DNA of 64,000 bases from Scleromitrula shiraiana (taxonomy: Eukaryota > Ascomycota > Leotiomycetes > Helotiales > Sclerotiniaceae), in the NCBI GenBank assembly GCA_028455995.1, contig JABELC010000009.1, positions 2,115,342-2,179,341 on the forward strand. The letters are read 5' to 3'. Both the position numbers and the translations under genes were made by a program. The notes under the pieces were generated by a model. The model ran no database searches. It was given only the letters and a program-made list of their open reading frames with translations, and was not told the origin of the DNA. Each line of letters opens with the position of its first letter. Position 1 is the stretch's first letter. This document shows positions 23,923 through 36,774 of the stretch, piece by piece.

Positions 23923-24975
23923 GGTTTTCGTTGGGGGGGGGGGGATATGTGAGAGGATGGGGGTCGAATGGGATGGGTAATGGATTGATAGATGGGGAGG
24001 TGGCCTGGCGAGAAGAGGCGAAAGGACGGGGAAGAGGCGGGTGGGTTGATGTCAATTGGCTAGTATGTATTGGATGAGGTGGTAGAATGGAGGTATTTGA
24101 CGTAATAGAGCGAGAAGGAGATGGATGAATCGGGCTGGATTCCGTATTTGTGAAGCTCTTGGGATAGAAGCTCAAAACTCGATGCTTGTAGATGGATAGT
24201 GGATAGATGATAGATGATAGATGATAGAAGAGATTGGGCGAAAGTTGGAGCGTAAATTGGGCGTTATATTATGTACTGTGGTTTGATGAATGATTTGATA
24301 TCGAATATATGTACCTAATTGAGTGATGTTGATCGAGGAAGTGAACCTTTTTGACTCTTTTAGATTATTTATATTTATTATTATGAGAAAGCTATGCGGA
24401 TGTAGGTGGATTTTGCGGCCGCAGTGGATAATTTATCCTCATGGAACGGCTGAACAAGGCTGAAGTACGAAATACCCCGTGAGTACTTGGTATAAAAAGT
24501 TATGAAAATTATTGTACATGAATAATATTTTTATGCTAAATAGTTCTAACCATGGTATGATATGATATGCCAGCCCTCAAATGTTGTTGGGTTAAATTGT
24601 TAAAAAGGAGAGGGGTAAAACAGCTCTCCCACCCACTATAGTACACTCGACCCACCCTCATATCAACATACCATACCGTACGGAGTATACCAATATTCAA
24701 CTCATATTCATACCAATCAATTTACTACGTATGTACTTCCTACGTACATAGTAAATAAACCCCTCAAAACAATTCTGGCGTCAATCTTTAGAATATTGCG
24801 TTTCATCCTCATAACATTCATTCTATTCATTTCCATATCTTCCATTCTGGCTACTTATAAAATCGGTCCCAGACTGGGAGCTCTATTTAATCAGATCCGT
24901 CCTATTTCAATACGACCTATCTGGACAAACACATCATCAATACCATCCTCATCACAATCCATTACGACCTCCACA
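23923..24975. promoter_or_regulatory. Divergent intergenic region between STEEP1-like and oligopeptidase genes
   Basis: About 1.05 kb shared between two divergent genes. It contains a near-palindrome CTACGTATGTAC...CTACGTACATAG at 24725-24751 and a CGTACGGAGTATACC stretch near 24676-24690, but no element I can name. A minus-strand frame overlapping the first 250 bp appears to be a shadow of the STEEP1-like gene. Confidence 0.4.
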
Positions 24976-27177
24976 ATGGCATCAATTAAATATCAAAAAC
25001 CTCCTCAAGCTCCTCCCCTCTTTACTCATACCGAAAGTCAGATTATCGACGAGGCGAAGAAACTTACGGATAATTATCGAAAGGTTCTTGATGATATTGT
25101 AGCGAATGTTAAACCTGAAGATGCTACCTTCGAAAATGTCATCTTACCTGCTTCGAACGCCGAAGATATCGAGGGGCTTTCATTAAGTATCCTCTCATTC
25201 TACCAATGCGTATCCTCCGATTCCAAACTCCGAGATGCGTCATCCAAAGCCGAAGAAATCATCGACGAAGCGGGTATTGAAGCGTCCATGAGAGAAGATG
25301 TTTTTAAATTGGTCGATGTGGTTTATAAGAAGGGAGAGAAATTAGATCCGGAATCGAAGAGGTTGTTGGAGAAGGAATATAAGAGTTATATTCGGAATGG
25401 GTTGGCTATACCGGCTGGGGAGAAGAGGGATAGGTTTAAGGAGATTAAGAAGAGATTGGCTACTATCTCTACTCAATTTTCTAAGAATCTAAATGAGGAG
25501 AATGGTGGGCTTTGGTTTACGTTGGAGGAACTTGATGGTGTACCTGATGATGTTATATCAGGGTTGGAAAAGGGAGAAGGTGAGAATGAGGGAAAGTTGA
25601 AATTGTCTTTCAAGTATCCTGATTTAGTCCCTACGTTGAAGTTTGCAAAGAATGCGGAAACTAGGAAGAAGGTTTTCATGGAGAATGAGAATAAGATTCC
25701 TGCCAATGTTCCTCTATTCCGAGAAACCATCATCTTGAGAGATGAAGCTGCTAGACTTTTGGGATATCCTGATCATGCCAGTTTTAGACTTGAGGATAAG
25801 ATGGCCAAGAACCCAGCTACTGTCAATGATTTCTTGGGAGATTTAAAGGTTCAACTTGCTCCTGGTGGTGAAAAGGAAATTGAACATCTTAAATCTATTA
25901 AGAAACAAGATTTGGAAGCTAGGGGGTTGAGTGCGGAGAATGATGGTCAATATTATCTTTGGGATAATAGGTTTTATGATCGTATGATGGTTGAGAATGA
26001 ATATTCTATTGATGAGAATAAAATCGCTGAATACTTTCCTCTTCAATCTACTATTGAAGGAATGCTTAAGATTTTCGAGGAATTATTCGGATTTGTTTTC
26101 GTTGCCGTCAATACTGAGGAGGAATTGAGTAAGATTTCGGAATCAGGAAAAGGTTCTGATGTTTTATTCCATCCTGATGCTAAATTATTTAGTGTCTGGG
26201 ATGATGAAGCAGAAGGTGGTTCATTCGTCGGATACCTTTATCTAGATCTCCATCCACGTCCAGGAAAATATGGACACGCCGCCAATTTCAACCTCCAACC
26301 AGGATTCTCCTATCCAAATGGTACACGAAGATACCCAGCCACAGCACTTGTATGCAATTTCTCCAAACCAACCGAAACCAAACCATCCCTTCTCAAACAC
26401 GACGAAGTCGTCACCCTGTTCCATGAACTCGGTCACGGTATTCATGATCTGGCCGGTCGAACCCGATACTCTCGATTCCACGGTACGAACACCGTTCGGG
26501 ATTTCGTGGAAGCCCCATCCCAAATGTTGGAAAATTGGTGCTGGACTCCCTCGCAGCTTAAAAATCTGAGCAGACATTATAAGACTGGTGAATCAATCCC
26601 GGATGATCTGATTGAGAAACAAATTAGTACTAAACATGTTAATGCTGCGCTTTTTAATTTGAGACAGCTGCATTTTGGGATCTTTGATATGACGGTTCAT
26701 TCGCCGGAAAGTCATGAGGTTGCCGAGGGGTTTAAGCTCAGTGAGTTGTATAATGATTTGAGACATCAGATTTCTGGTTTGAAGGGTCCTGAGGCGTTGG
26801 GTCTTAAGAGGTATGTCATCTTATAGTATATCATTCATTATCCCCCTTTCCAATTACTTCCTCTCCCCCCCTTTAAACCCCCCACTAACAACAGCCTTAA
26901 CAGCAACTGGGGCTCCGGTCAATCCACCTTCGGCCACCTAATCGGCGGCTACGACGCAGGCTACTACGGCTACCTCTCCTCCCAAGTCTACTCCACCGAC
27001 ATGTTCTATAGTGTCTTTAAGAAAAACCCCATGGATCCAAAGGAAGGGAGGAGATATAGACATTTGGTGCTCGAGAAGGGGGGCAGCCAGGATGAAATGG
27101 ATACGTTGGTGGGGTTTTTGGGGAGGAAACCGAGCACGGAGGCGTTTTATAGGGAGTTGGGGTTGGGGAAGAACTGA
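24976..27177 (+). CDS. PRD1: Oligopeptidase of family M3A (saccharolysin/thimet oligopeptidase)
   Basis: Exons 24976-26810 and 26895-27177 give 705 aa. The 84-bp intron has GTATGT and ACAG ends with CACTAAC just before the acceptor. The start is the ATG of MASIKYQKPP; the open frame upstream lacks an ATG. Zinc-site residues are visible as HELGH (residues 483-487) and the third ligand in EAPSQ (Glu512). The N-terminal helical part and the FHGTNTVRDFVE segment after the zinc helix are as in M3A enzymes. The C-terminus has 'GYDAGYYGYLSSQVYSTDMF', the substrate-closing Tyr/Gly loop, and ends 'LGLGKN'. The family cleaves short peptides in cytosol or mitochondrial intermembrane space and takes part in peptide turnover. 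The length (705 aa) fits yeast Prd1 (712 aa). Confidence 0.93.
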
Positions 27178-27514
27178 TTCAATATTGGGTATGATGGATG
27201 GGATGGGGTTTCCTAGATATCATATGGTACTCGAGATATGCGGTTTTTTTTCTTCATCTTTTCTTTTATTTTTTCTCTCCTCTCCTCTTTTCTTGAAAAT
27301 GATGATGATAACGATGAAGACAGAAAGACAGACGGAAAAACAGATAAGAATACAAATTTTATGATTATAGGAACAGAACAACGGAAGAATAAATCAATAA
27401 ATCAATAAATAAATCAATAAATCGATGATGTTACTATTTTTTTTACTCTATGCTTTTCTTTTGGTGAAAATTTCATTTAATTGCTTCATATATATTTTGT
27501 TTCGTTTCGTTTCA

Positions 27515-27612
27515 TTTACGTTGGCGCAAGAGGTGATTTGTATAAACATGAAATTGTCGATTTTGAGGCAATTCGCTTATTTTGCGCGTGCTTCAATTTT
27601 AATTTGACCGAG
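27515..27612. repeat. End fragment of the element-C family, little RIP
   Basis: About 95 bp closely match the right end of element C (about 9712-9807). They include GCGCGTGCTTCAATTTTAAT and the tip GACCGAG followed by TA. CpG and CpA sites here are mostly retained, whereas the copy in the AT-rich block has lost several. No partner end occurs upstream, so this is a truncated remnant or a solo end. It lies about 340 bp beyond the stop of the oligopeptidase gene. Confidence 0.8.
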
Positions 27613-28726
27613 TATCACTTTTATTATCCGTTCATTCTATGCATGATATTAAAACTATAAATATCCCATTGCCATCCGAATTTCAAAGAGACCATCCCAT
27701 TGAATATTCTTTCTCCTTTGTACACAATAGCTTCAAGTTCTTATATTCCAGTGCCAGTGTATGCGATTTTTCAACGGCAACAGCGCGCAACGAACGTAAA
27801 GCGCATGCAAATGACTGTCCTCGCAAGTGCAATACAGTGATCCCCTCCATCCAACAATCATGGGACTTGAAAAGTACAAAGTACAACGGCCCTCATTATT
27901 CCAAAAGTCTGATTATGTTTCTTCGTCGAGAATACTCTACTCTACTCTACTTTACTCTGGTCTCGAAATAGGTAAATTGTAATATATGATCGGATATCCT
28001 TCAACTTTTTAGTCGCCACAATCTCCATATTATATTATCAGCCGCTATTTTCAGCGTTGACATCGTCAGAATTCAATTGCCGATCACTGAATTTTGAGAT
28101 ACTGGAGAAAGAGAAGATTGTTTGAGCTGCTGCTGCTTCTTCACCTCCGCCAGCGGTTATCCGTTGCACCTAAAGATGTCGACGATAACTCGGAGTTGGA
28201 ATTAGGAAGGTAACGTCGTTTTTACTATGTTTTGGTGGCGAGACTTCGAATGATGAGTCAGTAGTGCTCTTTTCAAATGTTGTGACTGATCTTAGTCGAG
28301 ATTTTTGTATATGAATGTGGAGTATATTGCTGAGCTTTGGGGGTACTTGTTGACATGGCTTGGATGCGATGATTGACATATTCTTGTTTGAAGGTTTTGC
28401 CATCACATTGCATGAAATGGTTGTTGTGATTGTTGTGGAAGGTTGGATTATAATGATATATATGGTATGTATCATTCTTTGGTGGTATAAATATTGAGTA
28501 AATTGATACTGCCATGTTTTGTTTCGCTGTAGTTTGTATGAACATCAATATTGAAAGAAGTGAGTGTTACTAGTTTCCAACTCTGTATTTGGTACAGTCT
28601 AGTCATTTTGGTTGACTCTTTACTGAACTAATGTTCCTCTCCACCAATATCAAGACTTCACCTATAAGTTTCGTAGAGAAGAGTCATCTTTTAAATCCTA
28701 GTACTTGAAGTAAAATCATGAAATGG

Positions 28727-29078
28727 CCTTACGAGCTGCTTTCTTTTCAGCCTCGTCTCTCTTGCCCTTCTTAGGTTGATTCTTCAGAAACAAGCCACTC
28801 ACCTTAAGTTATATACTGCCAGGAGTCTGGGATATGTAGAAGATAACTAAAGCACCCGTACTCCGGTCACTTCTTCTCGAAGCAGCATTGTAGGCTCGCT
28901 TCTGGTTTGCACTCGAGTCTTTAGATTGTTTGAGCAGCCCATCATTCCTAACAGGAGACATGATAAGATAAATTAAGCGACCTTTGATATAAACTATGGT
29001 TTCTGATATATTGGTCATACAATAATGCTTGCTGCTAGTTTCATGTATTAGATCACATCCACGAATCTGCAGACTCAT
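28727..29078 (-). pseudogene. Possible gene fragment (basic, Lys/Arg-rich)
   Basis: Two minus-strand segments look more protein-like than their surroundings. One contains KRAYNAASRRSDRS (about 28855-28900). The other has PKKGKRDEAEKKAARKAIS and ends at 28727 or so. They are in different frames, separated by a TAA and a GGTGAGT donor-like site. 'AASRRSDRS' reminds me of a motif in fungal proteins of unknown function, but I cannot place it. No start or complete gene model can be built. Confidence 0.22.
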
Positions 29079-32000
29079 AGCGAAAAGAAAATCGGGGTTA
29101 GTTTGGATGACGGAAGAGATTTTTGGGTGGTTATGGTCGTTGGCTTAGAGGATGGAAGAGATTCCTGAGATGGTTTTGATGATCCTGATGATGTTAATCT
29201 TGATCCTGATGATGACGAAGAGGTGTTTGTGAAGTTTTGATATCGATATCGAGACCAAAGTCGCGATGTGGTTTATATTTAAATTCCATGGCCAGAAGAT
29301 ATTGAATCGCCATCTTCAGAGTCGTAAATCTTATCATTTTACAAGATTTTCATTCCGATTTATGAAGACTGATAATAAATTAGTTTGGCACAATTTGACA
29401 ACAAAAGAATTCCGGTGTCACTTACAATAACCCCCTTCCAGTTCTTTTATCAATGCTACAACTCTCGCTATTCGAAGTACTCTATTTGTTTTCATCTTCA
29501 CTAACTTGTTGTCAGTTTCATTCATGTCATCATTCATATCATTTTCTACTTACTTTCAACAGCCGCTCTCCTCCTACCAAGCACTCATTGAGACGTCTAT
29601 CCCAGTGGCTCCGACGATTTGTAGTAACGAATTATTTTCATTAAAAGCCACCGAAGAGGTTTTTAAATTCCTCGGAGGTTTCCTTCTCTCCATTAAAATG
29701 AATACTGATATTCCTGAACAATTTGTGACTTGTCAATCTTTAGAAATTTCATGGGAGAGATCATTCTTTTTATAACACCGCTGTTGATGCTAAAAAGGTT
29801 TAATTGGAAGTAGTGAGGTAGACTACATAATTAAGTAAATGACGTGGAGGAGGAGCTAATAATTGCTGGTAGAAGTACTAGTTCAGGCCCGAACTTTATA
29901 CGAACTTGTCATCGTTTCGCTTATTAGTTTATTAGTTGCTCTTAGTAATGCTCCTATAATATTTCGAGGTTAAGATGGATGTTGGACCAACCTTTAACTT
30001 TCATAAGATACTGTTGAGAACCAAAATATTTCTCTACAGGCCAATTTAAAGCATCTGGTTGATTCCTTGTTCGTATTTTCCTAATTTATATTACGGAAAA
30101 TATATCAGTGGCCATGTTCTTGACTCCTCGATTCTAGGAAACGTTACAGACTCTATCACGCTGAAAGTCACCACCATTAACTAACGGTACTGCAAATCCA
30201 CCTGGTGTACTACATGATTTTGTTGCAAATAGTATCGCAGACTGATTCGATTCTGGAATGAGAGACTTAGTAAACCTGTACCATTATTTAAATTGGTTCA
30301 TAGCAATAAAAAGACGTCATTTTACAGATGTTTCCAACTATATACATAATGGTTTTAGTCTAAGGTGTATTTCTATTCTCGCGACTCGGCAGCATTCGGT
30401 AATGTTTATGCCGTGAGCCAAAGATCGTTTTCGCTCCTCTAGGAAGGTATCAACAGAAGTATTTGACTCGGATACGGTAGTATCCGTCGTAAATCCTTGG
30501 ATATTTCGAAACTGGAAGCGCATGGAGTATATTAGCGTCTCGCTTAACCTGTGGAAATAGTTACATCGAGCCACTGTTATCCAACAGAAGTTCTAATTCT
30601 AATTTGACAATCCGATGCTTCATTTGATCTTCCGGCCTTACCTTTGTATATCTTTAAATGATCTATTGGTTGAGGTGGAAGATATTGTTGTAACAGTGAA
30701 GATTCAGTAATATAAACCGGCAAATAAATGGAAAACCCTTTAGTATGTAGACTTCTGTACCGAAAAGATCTTTCTTCATGACGTTGATGAAGTCAAAAAT
30801 CCGGATGATATATATTTTTCACATGCTGACTCCGATATCTACGGAATCAGTGTAAGTTCCTGACTTTTAACTTCGTACTTGGATAATTGCTAAACTGTAT
30901 TACGAAATCGTTCTTGCTGGTTTCGTAACAACATCATATATCACATTCTTTTACTTCATTGCAAGATCATTCCTCAACCACTACATTATTTTACTCACTA
31001 GCAAACAAGTCAAGAATATGTACCTTGAGTGGTGTTTATTAGTACTCAGTAGTGCTATAACTACGTTCAATGATCAACAAGTTTTTACTGAGATATCATT
31101 GATCTGGTGAGGTTTATCGCAAGTTCAATTAGAGACTCTCGATATGCTATCAAAGACTATCGTCAACTTAGCCTAGTTTTATGCCACTGGCCATCTTGTC
31201 CTTCTGACTTTCGAGGACTTCTCACATCGGACTCATGGAAGCTTTTCAATGAGCGTGTTCGAGCTATACTTGTCATTTTGATGGGTATACTAATGCTTGT
31301 AATTATTGTGGTGATATCGAACTTAATTCCATGATTTAGTGGTGCCATCTAACTTTCTTGATGTTATACCACTCTGAAGTACCAGAAATATTGTATCCCC
31401 AAGCTCCCTACGTCTCTAATTTGAGAACAGATGTCTAAAAGTTTAAATAAACTTGGTTCTTGATCTCCGATGCCATACTATTGGTTGAAAATTAACACAG
31501 GTTCGAATTGTCCTCTTTGGGAAGTTCAATTTATTCCATAGTATTCCACGAATACTAAAGCATCAACGTTAACATTTGTTGGATTTCAAATCTTAAACCG
31601 GGGACTCTAGTTTAGTTTTGATGAAGTTCATGATCAGTATGCTCTTAGCGTATTGTTGCAATCGCTCACTAGCTAATAGTTCACTGGGATTTCTTTAGTT
31701 TCGCAACTAAATTCGTTAGTCTGTTACAAGCACTACTAGATGTTTCCGGAAAATGAAGAATACACGTGAAGACTTGAATCAGTAGTTGCATTATATATGC
31801 TATTTACTCCAGTTGCGCATGTTTTCCACATGTAGATTTCATAATTTGAAATTACGATTGTTCCAGAAACATGTCTCAGATTAGTTCTATACTCTTCCAA
31901 TTTCTCCCTATCTGTTACTACTAGCCAAGGTACTAAACTCATTCACGTCTACTTTTTCTCGCACACCCTTCATCTTTGGGGACATCTGCATGAGTCGTAA

Positions 32001-32606
32001 TTTGGCCAATTTTAGTCTGCGAAGTAGTATCATAAAGATATTTATTAAATGGTATAACCATTATATTAATTTTCATAACGCGCCACCTGCATATATTAAG
32101 TGTGTTCAGACTCTATCAATAAACATGTTCTCACGCAGGATTTCTGGTATTCTGGATGTTCAGCAGGGAGATAATTTGTGGTAGAGTACAACTCCTGGTG
32201 GTTAGAGCTTGATTCTCGCTGGAATCAGATATTTTTGTAATGAAATAAGTCGGATTACCCTTACAAATAGAGAATCTATCGATTGATGAAAAAGATCCAG
32301 ATGCAAAAGTCAAATTCATGTGTATGTATTGCCATGAGTGGTGTTTCTAGAGTGATGCTATCCTCATAGCTCCAGTAGCAGTAAATATTAAATTTCATTG
32401 GTTTCACTTTCGACACTTTAGAAGCATATTGATCACTTTTTGAAATTTTTGGGAAGCATAAACTTGTGAAGTTACCTTGCTATGACGTATTGAATCTGTG
32501 ATATAGCTAAGTAAATGAGTCAAACCATCAGATCTGATCGTAGGTGTGGCACTACCGAGCTTTTATTGCTTTAAGAGAGCGTAAAGCTGCCACCAGAATC
32601 CTACAA

Positions 32607-32852
32607 TTAATTGCTGACGATCACAGCAGTGTCTGGCACACCAAGAACAGACTCAATTACCGCTCCAGCATTTTGACTTCTGACGATTCTGACAATCTGG
32701 TTGGAGTTTCTGTAACCCCACGCATCTTTTCCTCCATTGGCCTGCAGTTTATACCAGTACTCACTTCCTCCTTTCTGAAGATCCGCGCCACCGGCAGTAA
32801 CACTGACCCAGATATCATTTTTTGAGTTGTTGATCACTGTGATGGTGCCCAT
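32607..32852 (-). CDS. Small 81-aa protein of unknown function
   Basis: The frame starts at the ATG at 32850-32852 (MGTITVINNS). The ATG follows a likely 5' UTR intron: on the minus strand GTAAGG is followed by TTGATAG about 9 nt before the ATG. The protein has no signal peptide, no cysteine and alternating beta-type segments. These are ITVINNSKNDIWVSVT, a Gly-rich turn (GGSEYWYKLQANGG), then WGYRNSNQIVRIVRS and GAVIESVLGVPDTAVIVSN. This resembles small beta-rich cytosolic proteins found in many fungi, with the pattern 'NNS...I.VSVT...W..R..Q.V.VVRS', but I cannot name a family. It is isolated in a gene-poor region. The coherent amphipathic pattern favours a real gene. Confidence 0.55.
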   Translation of the reverse strand: MGTITVINNSKNDIWVSVTAGGADLQKGGSEYWYKLQANGGKDAWGYRNSNQIVRIVRSQNAGAVIESVLGVPDTAVIVSN

Positions 32853-34324
32853 TTTGTCTATCAACAAGTTAGCGCATTCGTTAATCAATATATCACACCT
32901 TACCTATAGGTAGATGACGAAGACTGGTTTGGGATTGGTCGGTCTGAACGTTCGAAGTTCGATAAACTGGAAATCGAATATAAGTCAAGTTATCAATCCA
33001 GGAAGGAACGTCCTTACCTGAAAGTAGATGCTTCAAATTTTTGACGAGTTGAGTTGATTCGGAAATAGTGTGAGCTTGGAAAGTTGAGTTAGATCAGGAA
33101 GTGATTGAGTTTATATATAGCTACCCATAGGCAGGACAATGTGCTGAGAAGATTGCGATATCCCCGCTTCAGCATCCTACTAAGGAACAATAAGCAGTAC
33201 TGCATTGTTGAGTAGGTTTTGAGCTATGTTATACAACGCCACGCGATGGATAGAGCAGCTATTCATGTATGTACAGGCAGGTAGTAGATGCATAACTCTG
33301 CATTTTGGTTGACTAGACCCAACACCAGATGAAATAAGTTGCTCTTTTCGTATCATCTTCAATACCTAGAACTCTGCAATAAACCTCTGCGCAAGCCGCT
33401 TTTTTTCATACTATACATGTTTCTTCTCAACGACATCGCTACTGCCACACATTTCTTACTCGGGTTGATACCATATAGCTTCCGGTGATTTTGCATTATC
33501 CCCTCACCTTCATGCATATTGTTTTTTTCGGCAGGTTATCCTATTTGCTATGAACTGCTGCTATTGCGTTGCAAATGCTTCAGGACACAGCATTATTTAT
33601 TTATCTACTAGAAAAAGCCAAAGATTTCCAGGGTTCCAGCTAAAGTGCGTATTCCCTTAGGCATCTCCCATGTTTGCTGAAGCTTGAGTATTCTTGACCT
33701 GTATTGCTTGTTCCAAGACTACTACCCCTCTCTATTGGTGTCACAAACCTACCGTTGATCATGTTACACAACTCATTACGAACTTTTTGGCTTCCCGCTG
33801 CAAGTTCGTTAGTCACAATGCAGTGACACGTTCCTCCACCAAGAATGAAGTCAGGGATTCTCATGATGCCAATTTTATCATCTCATATTCCCCTCGCTTG
33901 CTGTACACTCATCAAAATTCGTCAGCATTCTCACATGTACAGGGACCCAACCACTCAACAAAGCAACCAATAAATTATCGTATCTAGCCTCTCCTCACTT
34001 GGCTCTATTCCCCTCCTCCCCAAAGTCTTGTCCACCTAACAGATCTCAGTGCACTCATTTTAATGTTCCTAGTTGTTTGCGTTGAATCAGGTAACCTGAT
34101 CCTGTGATTATTCAATTGGAAAGTCATGAATGGGAGTACCTGTTAATCGTGCTTCACCCTTGACATCCAGTCCATGTTTTTTTTAGAAATAATTGACTTG
34201 GGTCTTATCAGGCAAACAATATTTCCTTGAATAGCTCCAATATTGCATCGTGAACAACGTCCACATTATCAACCCCCGTAATAGTTCAAAACAAATCAAC
34301 CTTAAGAAATTTTGTATGATTCTC
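32853..34324. other. Intergenic, no gene seen
   Basis: It includes the likely leader and promoter of the 81-aa gene (about 32853-33120). The rest holds only short frames without domains. Confidence 0.5.
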
Positions 34325-36760
34325 TCACCCAATATTGATTTGAAGGTTTGCAATTTGTCGGAAGACTTGAATAATATTGCCAGGTTTCAGTCCCTTCAAC
34401 CATTTTCGCAGATCCTCGTCTGCACACTCACGATCCCAGAGCACTATATGCCTTTTCCATTTCTTCAATGCATGCACATTATATATGATGATTTCTTTCA
34501 ATCTACAAGGTTTGTCTTCGATTTTTGAATCTCGATCATCGCCTGGATCAGATATTCCGACGATAAAGTATGTAAAGCTCTCCAAGTATGTGCCGTGATC
34601 GTGAGGAAAAAGAATCCATTCTTGATCGTGAGATATTATCGTGAACATGATGTTCGTAGGTTGAGTTGCGTTTTTTGGTATCTCAAGCTTCAAGTACAAT
34701 TTATCGCCCTGGCTGCGGCTATAATTTTGTATTGAAGTCTGATAGGAACGTGATTTGGAGACGATTAGTTGGTCCATTTGCGATACATGAGTCTTTAGAG
34801 TTCTGTACCATACCTTTGTGCGGAACACTTCGAGTTCTTGTGAGTTAAGGGTCCAATAAAGCCTTGGCTTTACCCCTTTCGTGATATAGAAATGAATAAG
34901 ATCGGCATTTTTTGAAGCAGAGCGGTATCAGGAATCCTATGCCCGTGTCCAAAAGAAGCATTCAGTGGTAGATGATCGTTTGCCAATTTAAGCAAAATTT
35001 CGGTAAATCCAATAAGAATTTCCTCATATGCATCTGCGAGTACTCATCTGTTAAATAACATCAATTCTCGACATTTTTCTCGACCTAGACTCAATGAATA
35101 CATCAAAGATGTTACACCCGGCCGCTCTCCCCAAAAAACGCCAGTGTTGATCTTGGAGCCTCGGTCCAAAAGAAGTTTGGCACCATCGGCTCTAGGCTTT
35201 GTGCAGGGGCGTTTCGCGATTATTGCAGTGCCACCTCGAGCCTTCATCCCATGTTTGCAAATTCATATCGGCGCCTTTAGCAATCGAAATCTGCACTAAT
35301 TCCAAAGACGCAGCTTCACATGCCCAATGAAGGAGTGCCCATCCACCACTCCCCGTCATGTTAATTTGCGCCCCGTGTTTAAGAAGAATTTTTACTTCTT
35401 CCAGCCTATTGAGTTGTGCAGAGTAGTGGAGCGGAAGGTGTGCACGAGGACAGATATTTGGATCGCAAATATTATCCTGGAGAAGTCGGTCCAGTACAGT
35501 TGACAGACCAGCAAAAATAGAAACATGAATTTCGGAGAGTTTTCTGCATTCTGCCAAACTAATGAAACGGTAAAGTTTGGGATCATAGTCCTTATCTTTC
35601 CACATCTTAAGTGATTCAACAGTTGAAATGCGCTGAGTCCAATACTGCACGAGGGGATCTGAAGCTCTGTTTTCTTTTGTAAGAAAATTGATAAGTTGAG
35701 CGTTGATTCCATAATCATCGTCTGGCAGGTCTTTGATATGGTCGCCTAAATGTCGGGTAGCATAATCTAGAAAACAAGATCGCCCGTTGAGCTCATTGAT
35801 GGGCCAGGGGTCGAGTTTATACTCGGTATTATACTCCAGCTCACCCATAAAGGAAAGATATGTCAAACAAGATTGTGCGACATATTTCACAGGATCTATA
35901 CAGAGTTTTTTCCCTTTGAGGTATTCCCATGTGGTTTTATGAAGCAGTCGTACGGTTCCACTTTCTCTATCTACCACTACAAGACCTGCACAATACGATG
36001 CTATCTCCTCAACCACCCCAATCTTTTCATTTGGGACATTGTTGAATTGAGCATCCGATATCAACTTATCCGAGTCCTTTGGGCGTGTGCTGACACAGTT
36101 GGAATTGCTCAGACACATCTCTCAAGTCTCCGTGATCAGAGAGCACTTGTTCCAACTCATCGACTTTAAGATGACGTGGAGCTCTGAGTAGTCAAGAGAG
36201 TAGACAGTGAGCCATTTTCTGCTCGTAAATATGGTACCCTGAAATTCTGAGTCAAGAACTCTCATAAGTTCTCTTGAGACCACCCCCGATTTCGGGCAAA
36301 AGTGTAGTAGTCAAACGTCTTTTGATCGCTGTAGGGCCTAATCCTTTGATACCGTCTAGTCTGAGCTTAGGAAGTAGATATCTAAATTATTCAAAGGCGA
36401 ATGGTTAGCTCTTCCTCATTGTATTGAAATAAGATTGGGTGCATACATTCCATCTGCCTCTTTTATCAACCTCCGTATTTGGCTTACCGATCTCATTAGT
36501 ATCTGGTAACAATGTATCGGTAAACATCTTCAAGTCTTTTTCGGTCAGTTTTATTTCCAACGTACTGGCGGTGCGCAACATATGATGTGAGGATATTGTG
36601 ACTTTAGGACGGGAGGTCAAGAGAACTCGTAGCTTTGTGGAACATGTATCAAGGTTGTAAATTGAACATGTTTTAGTATTGCAAAACCTTTGTAGCTCCG
36701 CTATCACGTCTTCCCATCTCCAATCGAAGCGTGACTATGCTCCATGTTTGAAGGTCCGAC
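34325..36760 (-). pseudogene. Broken NACHT-ankyrin protein gene
   Basis: On the minus strand several frames line up as one decayed gene. About 36760-36405 encodes a NACHT-type segment with 'LRVLLTSRPKVTI'. About 36230-36100 looks like the winged-helix region that follows NACHT in two competing frames. 36118-35192 encodes 'CAGLVVVDRESGTVRLLHKT', the usual link after NACHT, and then ankyrin repeats (LPLHYSAQLNRLEEVKILLK, LLHWACEAASLELVQISIAK, ETPLHKA). Near 35190 the ankyrin frame shifts by one base and goes on as GAKLLLDRGSKI. 34828-34325 holds a C-terminal 'ISHDQEW...GTYLESFTYF' domain seen after such proteins. The P-loop half is missing at the 5' side. NACHT-ankyrin proteins are STAND-type regulators, some involved in fungal non-self recognition. 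Confidence 0.78.
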
Positions 36761-36774
36761 TAACACGTATACCA

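Larger units (their letters stand above)
27178..32606. other. Gene-poor region with decayed sequence
   Basis: Apart from the C-family fragment, no intact gene is supported over 5.4 kb. Frames are short and lack recognisable domains. Composition is moderately AT-rich without the extreme bias of the RIP block, suggesting old non-coding or decayed sequence. Possible coding fragments on the minus strand lie at 28727-29078. Confidence 0.5.

Noticed and set aside
23491..24175. Several overlapping frames on both strands
   Set aside because: They are shadows of the STEEP1-like gene and its GC-skewed low-complexity segments.
24796..24975. Upstream extension of the oligopeptidase frame with a hydrophobic, signal-like stretch
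   Set aside because: There is no ATG in the extension; the first ATG at 24976 has good context and matches the expected enzyme start. An upstream exon cannot be excluded.
36679..36774. ATG and N-terminal part of the 147-codon plus-strand frame
   Set aside because: This part is antisense to the NACHT relic and has no coding character; only the segment from about 36775 looks like protein.
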